Shown here: piece after piece, positions 32,625 to 40,227 of the stretch
Layout: every line of letters begins with the position of its first letter
Numbering within the stretch: the stretch's first letter is position 1
NCBI GenBank assembly: GCA_002429325.1
Contig: DIZH01000023.1
Location: 1 to 47,919, forward strand
Direction of reading: 5' to 3'
Length of the DNA: 47,919 nt
DNA from: Patescibacteria group bacterium UBA6033
GTDB lineage: Bacteria; Patescibacteriota; Minisyncoccia; Phycocordibacterales; Phycocordibacteraceae
Translations under genes and position numbers: made by a program
Notes under the pieces: generated by a model
Database searches by the model: none
What the model was told of the DNA's origin: nothing
The model's input: the letters and a program-made list of their open reading frames with translations, nothing else

Positions 32625-32873
32625 CTACTGCGGCATCATGGTTGCCGGGAAGCCGGATTCCGAGTAGCGTTCTTGACGGTCGATTACCTTGCCGTCCTTG
32701 AACCTCTTGGTGACGATTCGTTGGTCGGAAGTCGGTATGACTCGGATTCCGAGCTTGGCATGCGCTTCGGCCAGCTGATCGGCCGCGTCCTCGGGACTGA
32801 TGCCCAATTTCGCTGCCATCTGCATTGTCCTGGCGTGGTCACGGATGGCGTCCATATGGATGTGTCGTACCAT
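32625..32873 (-). CDS. Hypothetical small soluble protein
   Basis: The product is 82 residues, helical and charged, containing MAAKLGISPEDAADQLAEAH (about 19-38), with no membrane segment. GAGGAG (32882-32887 on this strand) lies 8 bases before the ATG, a proper ribosome binding site, and a textbook promoter (TTGACA, 17 bases, TATACT) sits 36 bases further up. It is thus one of few genes here with a conventional leader. The function is unknown. Confidence 0.65.
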   Translation of the reverse strand: MVRHIHMDAIRDHARTMQMAAKLGISPEDAADQLAEAHAKLGIRVIPTSDQRIVTKRFKDGKVIDRQERYSESGFPATMMPQ

Positions 32874-32920
32874 ATAATCTACTCCTCGGTGGTTGTGGTT
32901 GTAGGGAACTGGCAGACTGT

Positions 32921-32949
32921 AGTATAGACCATATGGCTACTATTGTCAA
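32921..32949 (-). promoter_or_regulatory. Consensus sigma-70 promoter
   Basis: On the minus strand TTGACA (32949-32944), exactly 17 bases, then TATACT (32926-32921). It drives the gene at 32625-32873 with a leader of about 40 bases. Confidence 0.8.
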
Positions 32950-32987
32950 TAGCTCGGCTGGGGAGAGCTTTTTCATCCAGGAGTTAT

Positions 32988-33074
32988 ATGTTAGAAATGA
33001 GATATCGCCGCCTTAGTTCTGGTGGTGGAGGGCCGATGGTCGGTATTGTGACAAAGGTTGAAAAGTCGAAATAA
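32988..33074 (+). CDS. Possible 28-residue small protein
   Basis: An ATG at 32988 preceded by AGGAG 4 bases upstream opens a frame to TAA at 33072-33074. The product is basic, with a GGGG stretch, and ends in VEKSK just before tRNA-Thr(CGT). The Shine-Dalgarno spacing is short and no homologue is recognised, so this may be chance. Confidence 0.25.
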   Translation: MLEMRYRRLSSGGGGPMVGIVTKVEKSK

Positions 33075-33078
33075 AATT

Positions 33079-33154
33079 GCCGCCCTAGCTCAGTTGGTAG
33101 AGCAACCCCTTCGTAAGGGGTAGGTCCTCAGTTCAAATCTGAGGGGCGGCTCCA
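33079..33154 (+). tRNA. tRNA-Thr (CGT), CCA encoded
   Basis: The acceptor GCCGCCC/GGGCGGC pairs fully. Anticodon CGT is at 33112-33114 in loop TTCGTAA, the T arm is standard (AGTTCAAATCT) and the discriminator is T. The 3' CCA is encoded at 33152-33154, unlike the three other tRNAs in the window. Confidence 0.95.
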
Positions 33155-33164
33155 AAAAATGTGT

Positions 33165-33193
33165 TTGTGCAGTTCACGTAAAGGTTCTAGAAT
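33165..33193 (+). promoter_or_regulatory. Promoter TTGTGC-17-TAGAAT, leaderless start
   Basis: TAGAAT (33188-33193) lies 6 bases before the ATG at 33200, with a TTG-type -35 element 17 bases further up. Confidence 0.55.
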
Positions 33194-33199
33194 AGAGTC

Positions 33200-33576
33200 A
33201 TGTCAATTGAACAATTTCAGGAAACGAACGACAAAAGGGAACCCGGCTCGAGAGCTGGTGATGCTGAACGTGAATTTTTAACAGACGCTCATGCGGAAAT
33301 TCAGTCAGAAGAAAAGGCAGAGAAATTGACCCGCTCCGTTGAGCACTATCAGTACGTGCAAAAACAGATTATTGAATTGGAATCGAATCTGAAGCGAAGT
33401 ATGGACGAAGCAGTAGCGGCACGCCAGAAAAAGGACTTGTGGCACGAGCCGACCTCCTCACGACCATTGGTAAAGCGATTACTGCTGATATCACTAAGCA
33501 ACAGCTTGAGAAAGCAAAATTCGAAAAAGAAATCAAGGACGCAGGCGGCGACCCATCTGAGTTTACTCTCCAGTGA
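33200..33576 (+). pseudogene. Coiled-coil protein gene with a -1 frameshift
   Basis: From ATG 33200 the frame encodes a charged helical protein up to about residue 78 (EAVAARQKK). Coding character then continues in the -1 frame from about 33433 (GLVARADLLTTIGKAITADI) to TGA at 33574-33576, while the original frame turns into an unlikely Ser/Leu/Arg-rich tail. The switch lies at a run of five A bases (33428-33432); six would restore one frame of about 125 residues. This may be a real inactivating deletion, an assembly error, or slippage during expression. The family is unknown; it precedes prfB by 18 bases. Confidence 0.65.
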
Positions 33577-33594
33577 GCACTGATCGTACTTTTC

Positions 33595-34473
33595 ATGACT
33601 GACGAGACAGAGACACGGCTCGCAGAACTGGAGGCGATGATGGCATCGTCCGATTTCTGGCTGGACAAAGACAAAGCGCAAGAACTGGTGCGCGAGTATC
33701 AAAATCTCAAGGAAGGCGGCTCGGGCGATCCACATGACAGCGGCGATGCGACGCTCGCGATACTCGCGGGTGCAGGCGGCGACGATGCGGAAGATTTCGC
33801 GCGCATGCTTCGCCGGATGTATGAAGGCTACGCGACGCAGAAGGGTTGGCGCACGCGCGAGCTCCATGCGAACGAGAATCCGCAGGGCGGCTACAGAAAT
33901 GTGCTGCTTGAGATAAGTGGGGCGGGCGCCTACGGCCGCTTGAAGCACGAGGCCGGAGTGCACCGGCTCGTGCGCCAGTCGCCGTTCAATGCGAACGCGA
34001 AGCGCCAGACTAGTTTTGCTCTCGTTGAAGTGCTTCCGATGCTCGTCGCGACTGACAAGATCGAGCTCAACCCGGCTGATGTGGAGATATCCTTCGCTCG
34101 TTCGGGCGGTGCCGGTGGGCAGAACGTGAACAAGGTCGAGACAGCGGTGCGTTTGGTGCATAAGCCGACAGGGCTTGCGGTACACGTCTCGAGCGAACGC
34201 ACGCAGCTCGCCAACCGCGAGAGGGCAATGAATCTGCTTAAGGCAAAACTATTCGCCAAAGAAGAAGCAGAGCGCCAGGCCGCAGCGAAAGGCCGCTCTA
34301 TCGCTGCGACTACCGCGAATGAGTGGGGCAGTCAGATACGCTCCTATGTGCTCCACCCCTACAAAATGGTCAAAGACCACCGTACGGAATACGAATCTAG
34401 CAACCCGGAGAAGGTGCTTGAGGGCGATCTGGACGGATTCATAGACGCAGCTGCCGCGAGTGCGGTACAATAA
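33595..34473 (+). CDS. prfB: Peptide chain release factor 2, shortened domain 1
   Basis: The product is 292 residues, compared with about 365 in E. coli. SPF (129-131) within HRLVRQSPFNA is the RF2 stop-codon recognition tripeptide, which reads UGA and UAA. GGQ (174-176) in SGGAGGQNVNK triggers peptidyl-tRNA hydrolysis. The missing length is in the helical domain 1 (about residues 35-55). No in-frame TGA or RF2-type programmed frameshift site is seen at the start. Its presence agrees with TGA being used as a stop in this genome. Confidence 0.93.
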   Translation: MTDETETRLAELEAMMASSDFWLDKDKAQELVREYQNLKEGGSGDPHDSGDATLAILAGAGGDDAEDFARMLRRMYEGYATQKGWRTRELHANENPQGGYRNVLLEISGAGAYGRLKHEAGVHRLVRQSPFNANAKRQTSFALVEVLPMLVATDKIELNPADVEISFARSGGAGGQNVNKVETAVRLVHKPTGLAVHVSSERTQLANRERAMNLLKAKLFAKEEAERQAAAKGRSIAATTANEWGSQIRSYVLHPYKMVKDHRTEYESSNPEKVLEGDLDGFIDAAAASAVQ

Positions 34474-34482
34474 GAAGCGACA

Positions 34483-35160
34483 ATGATTTACTTCGACAAA
34501 GTGACGAAACGATATGGGGATATTGCAGCGCTCGAAGATATCACTCTCTCCATCGCCCCCAAAGAATTCGTCTCCATCGTCGGCCACTCGGGTGCAGGCA
34601 AGACAACCCTCCTCAAACTCCTCCTCGCTGAAGAACGTCCTTCAGATGGGAATGTCTTTTTCGAATCCATCGACGTGAATGATCTGCCGAGTTCGGCGTT
34701 GCACCATTACCGACGCAAGATAGGCATGGTGTTCCAAGATTTTCGTCTCATTCCTAACAAGACCGCCTATGAGAACATCGCCTTTGCGATGGAAGCGGGC
34801 GGTCGTACCGATGAGGAGATAGCGAGCGATGTGCCCTATATCCTCGAGCTCGTAAATCTCGCCGATAAGGCCAAGCATTTCCCTGACCAACTCTCCGGTG
34901 GTGAGAAGCAGCGCATCGCTATCGGTCGCGCCATCATCAATCAGCCAGAGCTCATCATTGCTGATGAACCGACTGGAAACCTCGACCCTATCAATACGTA
35001 TGAAATCGTTGAGATTTTGAAGAAAATCAATGAGCTCGGTACGACTATCGTCATCACGACGCACAATAAAGGAATTGTCGACGCCATCGGCAAGCGTGTT
35101 ATTACTATCGATCGCGGCCGCCTGGTGCGCGACGATGCCGAAGGGAGGTATGTACTATGA
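34483..35160 (+). CDS. ftsE: Cell-division ABC-type ATPase FtsE
   Basis: The product is 225 residues. Walker A GHSGAGKT (34-41), signature LSGGEKQRIAIGRA (about 138-151), Walker B LIIADEPTGNLD (about 158-169) and the following TTHN are standard for FtsE. With FtsX it forms a membrane complex that activates peptidoglycan hydrolases during division. It starts 9 bases after prfB; ftsX follows after 40 bases and has its own -10 hexamer. Confidence 0.93.
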   Translation: MIYFDKVTKRYGDIAALEDITLSIAPKEFVSIVGHSGAGKTTLLKLLLAEERPSDGNVFFESIDVNDLPSSALHHYRRKIGMVFQDFRLIPNKTAYENIAFAMEAGGRTDEEIASDVPYILELVNLADKAKHFPDQLSGGEKQRIAIGRAIINQPELIIADEPTGNLDPINTYEIVEILKKINELGTTIVITTHNKGIVDAIGKRVITIDRGRLVRDDAEGRYVL

Positions 35161-35185
35161 AAACAGGGGATAACCGAGTACCTGG

Positions 35186-35191
35186 TATACT
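35186..35191 (+). promoter_or_regulatory. -10 hexamer TATACT before ftsX
   Basis: Nine bases separate TATACT from the ATG at 35201, giving a leader of about 3 bases. Confidence 0.45.
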
Positions 35192-35200
35192 CAACCTGAT

Positions 35201-36127
35201 ATGAACTGGATGGTCTTCAAGAGAATGCTCGTGAGCGGCGGAAAGAGCTTCCTTCGCGGGGGCGCCGTCTCAGCCGCGACCGTCGTCATTATGACTGTCA
35301 CACTCGCCATCATCGGTTCGCTCATCTTCCTTTCCGCACTCCTCACGTTCACGCTTAACACTATCAAAGACAAAGTCGATGTCTCGGTCTATTTCGTGAC
35401 AAGTGCGTCTGAATCTGACATTCTAGCCGTGAAGAGCCAGCTCGAGAAATTGCCGCAAGTGGCGAACGTCACGTACACATCATCGGACGAGGCTCTCACC
35501 GCGTTCCGCGCGCGTCATGCTACAGACCAGCTCACGCTTCAGGCACTCGATGAACTCGGTGGTAATCCACTCGATGCCTCGCTTGAAGTACGCGCCAAGG
35601 ACACCTCAGAATATGAGAGCATTGTGAGCTTCCTCGAGGCATCGCCAGCGCTCTCAAGCGGCGGTACCTCTATCGTCGATCGTATCAACTATTCGCAGAA
35701 CAAAGAGGTCATCGATCGTCTCTCTCTTGCGATACAGGCAACGCGCGAAGTCGGATTCGCGGTAGTCATTCTATTCGCCATCGCTTCCGTCCTTATCGCA
35801 TTTGCGACCATCCGCCTTGCTATTTACGTGGCCAAAGATGAAATCGCGGTCATGCGCCTTGTGGGCGCGAGCAATATGTATATCCAGGGCCCATTCATCG
35901 TGACCGGTACTATAACCGGAGTACTTGCCGCGCTCGTAGTGCTTCTCTTACTGTGGCCGGCTTCGTGGTACGTGGGTACGAAGACGATCTCGTGGTTCGG
36001 TGGTTTCAGCGTCGCGACTTATTACGCGGACCATTTCCTCCTCGTGTTCGGAATTATCCTCGTGTCCGGCATTGTGCTCGGTGCTGCCGCCTCAATACTC
36101 GCTATCCGCAGGTATCTGCAAGTCTAA
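35201..36127 (+). CDS. ftsX: Cell-division membrane protein FtsX
   Basis: The product is 308 residues. The FtsX plan is clear: helix 1 at about 22-50, an extracytoplasmic domain at about 52-165 with KDKVDVSVYF at its start, then three helices (about 185-210, 230-255 and 275-300) with MRLVGASNMYIQGPF, the conserved cytoplasmic coupling loop that contacts FtsE. It transmits ATP hydrolysis by FtsE to cell-wall hydrolases outside. Confidence 0.92.
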   Translation: MNWMVFKRMLVSGGKSFLRGGAVSAATVVIMTVTLAIIGSLIFLSALLTFTLNTIKDKVDVSVYFVTSASESDILAVKSQLEKLPQVANVTYTSSDEALTAFRARHATDQLTLQALDELGGNPLDASLEVRAKDTSEYESIVSFLEASPALSSGGTSIVDRINYSQNKEVIDRLSLAIQATREVGFAVVILFAIASVLIAFATIRLAIYVAKDEIAVMRLVGASNMYIQGPFIVTGTITGVLAALVVLLLLWPASWYVGTKTISWFGGFSVATYYADHFLLVFGIILVSGIVLGAAASILAIRRYLQV

Positions 36128-36128
36128 T

Positions 36129-37787
36129 ATGGCAAAAGAAGGTCACAAATACATATTCGTCCTCGGCGGCGTCATGAGCGGTGTGGGGAAGGGTGTCGTT
36201 ACGAGTTCCATCGGCCTCTTGCTTCAGCAGAAGGGCTATCCAGTGAATCTGGTGAAAGTGGACCCATATTTGAATGTGGACGCGGGCACTATGAATCCGA
36301 CTGAGCACGGAGAGACATTTGTCCTGCGGAGTGGCCTTGAGACTGACCAGGATATGGGTAACTACGAACGCTTCCTTGGTCGCGACCTCACGAATGAGGA
36401 TTATATGACCAGCGGCATGGTGTATCAGTCCGTGATTAGTCGTGAACGCGCTCTCGAGTACGGCGGCAAATGCGTCGAAGCAATTCCACACGTGCGAGAC
36501 GAAATCCTCCGCCGAATTGCGGCCGCGGCTTCCTACAACGGAAGCCGCGTCTCTGTTATAGAGATTGGCGGTACCATCGGCGACTTCCAGAATGCACTGT
36601 TCATCGAAGCAGCTCGCGTACTCAAGATGGATTACCCTGATGATGTGCTCTTCGTTATCGTTTCGTACCTGCCGACTCCGGGCACTCTTGGAGAGATGAA
36701 GACTAAGCCGACGCAGACCGCAGTACGCGACTTGAATTCCTACGGCGTGCAGCCGGACTTCATTGTCGCGCGCTCGAAGGAGCCTATCGATGAGAAGCGC
36801 AAGGAGAAACTTTCTATTTCCTGTAGTGTGCGCAAAGACCGCATCATTAGTGCGCCAGATATCTCGAGTATCTACGAGGCTCCGCTCAATTTCGAGAAGG
36901 ATAAGCTCTCCGACGCGCTTTTGACGGCGCTCAAGCTGCCCGAGAAGCGCAAGGCATCGCTTGCGGCATGGAAGAAATTTGCAACTGCGGTTGCGAATAA
37001 AAGAGCGCCGGAAGTGCATATCGCTATCGTCGGGAAATATTTCGATACCGGCGATTTCGTACTGTCCGACGCGTATCTTTCAGTCATCGAAGCTATCAAG
37101 TTCTCTGCTGCGAAGCTCGGCCTGCAAGCGAAAATATCGTGGGTCAATTCCAAAGATATCGAAAAAGGAGGCGCGAAAGCGGCATCCATCCTGAATGCGT
37201 ATCAGGGCATTATCGTGCCAGGCGGTTTCGGCGAGAGCGGCGTCGAAGGGAAGATAAAAGCTATCCAGTATGCGCGCGAGCACAAGATCCCATATTTCGG
37301 TCTTTGTTACGGCATGCAGCTCATGGTCATCGAATATGCGCGCAATGTCTTGAAGCTCAAAGATGCTCATACCACAGAGATTAAGAAGAGTACTCCTTAT
37401 CCAATCGTCGACGTGATGCTCGAACAGAAGAAACATCTCGCGGATAATAAGTACGGTGGCACAATGCGGCTCGGCGTGTACCCGGCGTATCTCAAGAAGG
37501 GCACTATGGCGCGCGCAGCGTACAAGCAAGAGCTTGTCGAAGAGCGTCATCGCCATCGCTATGAGATAAATCCGAACTATGTGAAGCAGCTCGAAGAAGC
37601 CGGCCTCGTGTTCTCAGGTACCTCACCTGATGGCGTCCTAATGGAAATCGCTGAGCTTCCGCGTACGACCCATCCGTTCATGCTCGGGACGCAGTTCCAC
37701 CCAGAGCTCCAGGCGCGCCCGCTCACGCCGCACCCCCTCTTTACCGAGTTCCTCCGCACCGCGGTCTCCCACAAGCGCAAGAAATAA
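36129..37787 (+). CDS. pyrG: CTP synthase PyrG
   Basis: The product is 552 residues, the typical length. The start at 36129 (MAKEGHKYIFVLGG) is one base after the ftsX stop; the longer frame to 36000 would lie inside ftsX. The synthetase domain opens with GGVMSGVGKGVVTSSIG. The glutamine amidotransferase domain has GGFGESGVEGK, nucleophile Cys393 in GLCYGMQ, and QFHPE near the end with the His-Glu pair. It makes CTP from UTP, ATP and glutamine. Confidence 0.95.
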   Translation: MAKEGHKYIFVLGGVMSGVGKGVVTSSIGLLLQQKGYPVNLVKVDPYLNVDAGTMNPTEHGETFVLRSGLETDQDMGNYERFLGRDLTNEDYMTSGMVYQSVISRERALEYGGKCVEAIPHVRDEILRRIAAAASYNGSRVSVIEIGGTIGDFQNALFIEAARVLKMDYPDDVLFVIVSYLPTPGTLGEMKTKPTQTAVRDLNSYGVQPDFIVARSKEPIDEKRKEKLSISCSVRKDRIISAPDISSIYEAPLNFEKDKLSDALLTALKLPEKRKASLAAWKKFATAVANKRAPEVHIAIVGKYFDTGDFVLSDAYLSVIEAIKFSAAKLGLQAKISWVNSKDIEKGGAKAASILNAYQGIIVPGGFGESGVEGKIKAIQYAREHKIPYFGLCYGMQLMVIEYARNVLKLKDAHTTEIKKSTPYPIVDVMLEQKKHLADNKYGGTMRLGVYPAYLKKGTMARAAYKQELVEERHRHRYEINPNYVKQLEEAGLVFSGTSPDGVLMEIAELPRTTHPFMLGTQFHPELQARPLTPHPLFTEFLRTAVSHKRKK

Positions 37788-37823
37788 GGGTTTTGTAATG
37801 TAGTGTCCTTCCTTCCGGCTTGC

Positions 37824-37829
37824 TATAGT
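37824..37829 (+). promoter_or_regulatory. -10 hexamer TATAGT, fixes the downstream start
   Basis: With +1 expected near 37836, the ATG at 37832 cannot be used from this promoter. The ATG at 37841 would have a leader of about 5 bases. Confidence 0.45.
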
Positions 37830-37840
37830 GAATGGAAAGT

Positions 37841-38641
37841 ATGACCAATATCATTGAAGTTAAGGATCTCGGCAAGAGCTTCGGTGATTTTGTCGCAGTC
37901 AAAGATGTGACCTTCTCAGTCGAACGGGGCGGTATCTTTGCTTTTCTCGGTCCGAACGGGGCTGGCAAGTCGACGACCATCAAGATGCTCACGACGCTTC
38001 TCCATCCGACTACGGGGACCATTAGCATCAATGGTCACGATCCGATGACCGAGCCTGATGCAGCACGTCAGTCATTCGGCATCGTGTTTCAGGACCCATC
38101 GCTCGATGAGGATCTCACCGCACTTGAGAATCTCGAGCTTCACGGAGTGCTCTACAACGTGCCGAAGGAAACGATGAAGAAGCGCATCCCAGAGATGCTT
38201 GCGCTCGTTGAGCTTTCGGATCGCCAGAATGATTTCGTACGCGAATTCTCCGGCGGCATGAAGCGCCGGCTTGAGATAGCGCGCGGCCTTCTGCACCACC
38301 CGAAGATTATCTTCCTCGATGAACCGACCCTCGGTCTCGATCCGCAGACGCGCAATGCGCTCTGGGGCTATGTGCAGAAACTGAATATCGAGGAAGGCAT
38401 CACCGTCTTCTTCACGACGCACTACATGGAGGAAGCAGATCGCATTGCAAAGCATATCGCCATCATCGACCATGGTGTCATCATTGCGCAGGGGACGAGC
38501 GATGCATTGCAGCAGCAAACCGGCACTGCGACGCTTGAAGAAGCGTTTCTGAAGCTCACGGGCAGCGCCATCCGCGACGAATCGAGCAGTACGCTCGACC
38601 ATATGCGCCAGGCACGCCAAATGCATGGCGGTCGCCGTTAA
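37841..38641 (+). CDS. ABC exporter ATPase, DrrA-like
   Basis: The product is 266 residues from ATG 37841. Walker A GPNGAGKST (about 37-45), signature FSGGMKRRLEIARGL, Walker B IIFLDEPTLGLDPQTR and switch TTHYMEEAD are as in daunorubicin-resistance type exporters. A C-terminal extension of about 50 residues (LEEAFLKLTG and beyond) is typical of DrrA. The permease gene follows after palindromic element D, so the two genes form an operon interrupted by the element. Confidence 0.9.
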   Translation: MTNIIEVKDLGKSFGDFVAVKDVTFSVERGGIFAFLGPNGAGKSTTIKMLTTLLHPTTGTISINGHDPMTEPDAARQSFGIVFQDPSLDEDLTALENLELHGVLYNVPKETMKKRIPEMLALVELSDRQNDFVREFSGGMKRRLEIARGLLHHPKIIFLDEPTLGLDPQTRNALWGYVQKLNIEEGITVFFTTHYMEEADRIAKHIAIIDHGVIIAQGTSDALQQQTGTATLEEAFLKLTGSAIRDESSSTLDHMRQARQMHGGRR

Positions 38642-38651
38642 TTCCCATACT

Positions 38652-38742
38652 ATGAATCCCGTTAGAAATCACGGAACGAGTGTCAGAGCGCGATTGGAAA
38701 TGATGATTGCCATTATTAATATTAATTTCTAACGGGATGAAA
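38652..38742 (+). repeat. Palindromic element D with ATGAA duplication
   Basis: The arms CCCGTTAGAAAT (38658-38669) and ATTTCTAACGGG (38725-38736) are perfect complements. ATGAAT (38652-38657) and ATGAAA (38737-38742) flank the element, a 5-base direct repeat holding a start codon. The left copy opens a 26-codon frame beginning MNPVRN that ends at the TAA inside the right arm. The right copy is the permease start. Confidence 0.85.
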
Positions 38743-39483
38743 GCTATCTACATCATGTGGCTCCGAGAAGTGAAGCGATTCATCCGCTCCAAGAGCCGCA
38801 TCGTTGGTTCCTTGGGCCAGCCGATACTCTTTCTCGTCGCGCTCGGCTACGGACTCGGGCCAGTCTTCGCGAAAGCGGGTCAGGGGAATTATCTCGAGTT
38901 CATCGCGCCAGGCATCATCGGCATGTCCATCATTTTCAGCGCTATCTTCAACGGCATGCAGGTCATTTGGGATCGCCAGTTCGGCTTCCTCAAAGAAACG
39001 ATGGTCGCACCGGTCTCGCGTCTTTCTATTATGTTCGGTCGTACGCTCGGCGGAGCAACCGTCGCGGGAGCACAGGGCACGCTTGTGCTCATCCTCGCGA
39101 TGCTCGCAGGGTTCCGTCCTGTCTCATGGTTCGCTATTATCCCAGCGCTTTTCATTATGCTCCTCATTGCGCTCTTGTTCAGTGCTCTCGGCATCATGGT
39201 AGCGTCTCGACTCAAGGACATGCAGGGCTTCCAGCTCATCATGAACTTCCTCGTGATGCCGCTCTTCTTCCTTTCGGGTGCGCTGTTCCCTTTGAATAAT
39301 GTGCCGTCGGCACTACTTCTCGTCGCACGTTTCGACCCGCTCTCCTATGGTGTTGATGCACTGCGCTTTTTCCTTATTGGCACTTCGATGTTCTCTCTCA
39401 CACTTGATATAGGCGTGCTTGTCGGTGTATCGGCACTTTTCCTCGTCATCGGCTCATACTTCTTCTCTCGAATGGAGGTCTAG
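38737..39483 (+). CDS. ABC-2 type exporter permease, DrrB-like
   Basis: The product is 248 residues from the ATG at 38737 (MKAIYIMWLREVKRF). About six transmembrane helices span about 25-245, with PGIIGMSIIFSAIFNGMQVIWD (about 58-79, typical of ABC-2 permeases) and VMPLFFLSGALFPL (about 172-185), an ABC-2 signature. It works with the ATPase upstream to export lipids or drugs. Its start codon is the downstream copy of the ATGAA duplication made by element D. Its stop overlaps the convergent ATPase gene by 2 bases. Confidence 0.9.
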   Translation: MKAIYIMWLREVKRFIRSKSRIVGSLGQPILFLVALGYGLGPVFAKAGQGNYLEFIAPGIIGMSIIFSAIFNGMQVIWDRQFGFLKETMVAPVSRLSIMFGRTLGGATVAGAQGTLVLILAMLAGFRPVSWFAIIPALFIMLLIALLFSALGIMVASRLKDMQGFQLIMNFLVMPLFFLSGALFPLNNVPSALLLVARFDPLSYGVDALRFFLIGTSMFSLTLDIGVLVGVSALFLVIGSYFFSRMEV

Positions 39484-40226
39484 GAAATAGTGCGAATGTT
39501 CTCGGTAAGTTGATCGACGTGTTTGAAAAATGATTCGCTGCGCGTATCGCGCGGACGAGGCAGGTTGATTTCCACTGTTTTTTCGATGTGTCCTGGGTGC
39601 GCGCCCATGAGGATAATCTGGTCAGAGAGTTCGATGGCGTCGGGAATAAGATGATTCACCATGAGGATGGTCATGCCATAGGCGCGCCAGATTTTCAGTA
39701 GATCGGTCTTGAGCGCTTCCGAGGTGATGGTATCGAGATTGGAGAACGGTTCGTCCATGATAAGGAAGTCAGGCGAGATAGCGAGCGCGCGTGCGAGACC
39801 GACGCGTTGCCGCTGTCCGCCGGAGAGTGCCGCCGGATAGTGGTCCTCAAGATGACTCAAGCCGACTTCTTTTAATTTCTCGCGTGCGATACGTTCTCGC
39901 CGTGTCCGCTCCATGCCGCTCATGCGCAGGCCGAAGGCGACGTTGTCGAGTGCCGAGAGCCACGGGAAGAGTGCATAATTTTGGAATACCATAGCAGGCC
40001 GAGAGAAATTGCGCACGACTTCGCCGCTTGCTATGGGCATGAGCCCGAGGATGACGCGCATAAGCGTCGATTTTCCTGCCCCGGAGGGGCCGATGACAGA
40101 AACGAATGAGCCGCTTGCTATAGAAAAGGTAATATCGCTAAGTGCGGGCTGCTCCCTCACTCCTTCGTCAGTAAAGTGCGCATTGACACGCGAGAGGACG
40201 AGAGCCATTGCAGAGTCGTGAGTCAT
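39480..40226 (-). CDS. ABC importer ATPase, SsuB/TauB/NrtD-like
   Basis: The product is 248 residues from ATG 40226 (MTHDSAMALV); the frame extends to 40298, but that would lie within the permease gene. Walker A GPSGAGKST, signature LSGGQRQRVGLARALA and Walker B LIMDEPFSNLD are of the nitrate/sulfonate/taurine importer type. It pairs with the overlapping permease gene upstream. No substrate-binding protein gene is nearby, so the substrate (sulfonate, nitrate, thiamine precursor or other) cannot be inferred. Confidence 0.87.
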   Translation of the reverse strand: MTHDSAMALVLSRVNAHFTDEGVREQPALSDITFSIASGSFVSVIGPSGAGKSTLMRVILGLMPIASGEVVRNFSRPAMVFQNYALFPWLSALDNVAFGLRMSGMERTRRERIAREKLKEVGLSHLEDHYPAALSGGQRQRVGLARALAISPDFLIMDEPFSNLDTITSEALKTDLLKIWRAYGMTILMVNHLIPDAIELSDQIILMGAHPGHIEKTVEINLPRPRDTRSESFFKHVDQLTENIRTIS

Positions 40227-40227
40227 A

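Noticed and set aside
32370..32927. 185-residue plus-strand open frame
   Set aside because: It reads through the small-RNA repeat, tRNA-Thr, the terminator and the antisense of the 32625-32873 gene. The segment AQLVEQRHGKAQVVSSNL is a translated tRNA.
33595..33700. RF2 programmed +1 frameshift
   Set aside because: No CUU-UGA or similar slippery site with in-frame stop occurs near the start. The frameshift noted upstream belongs to a different gene.
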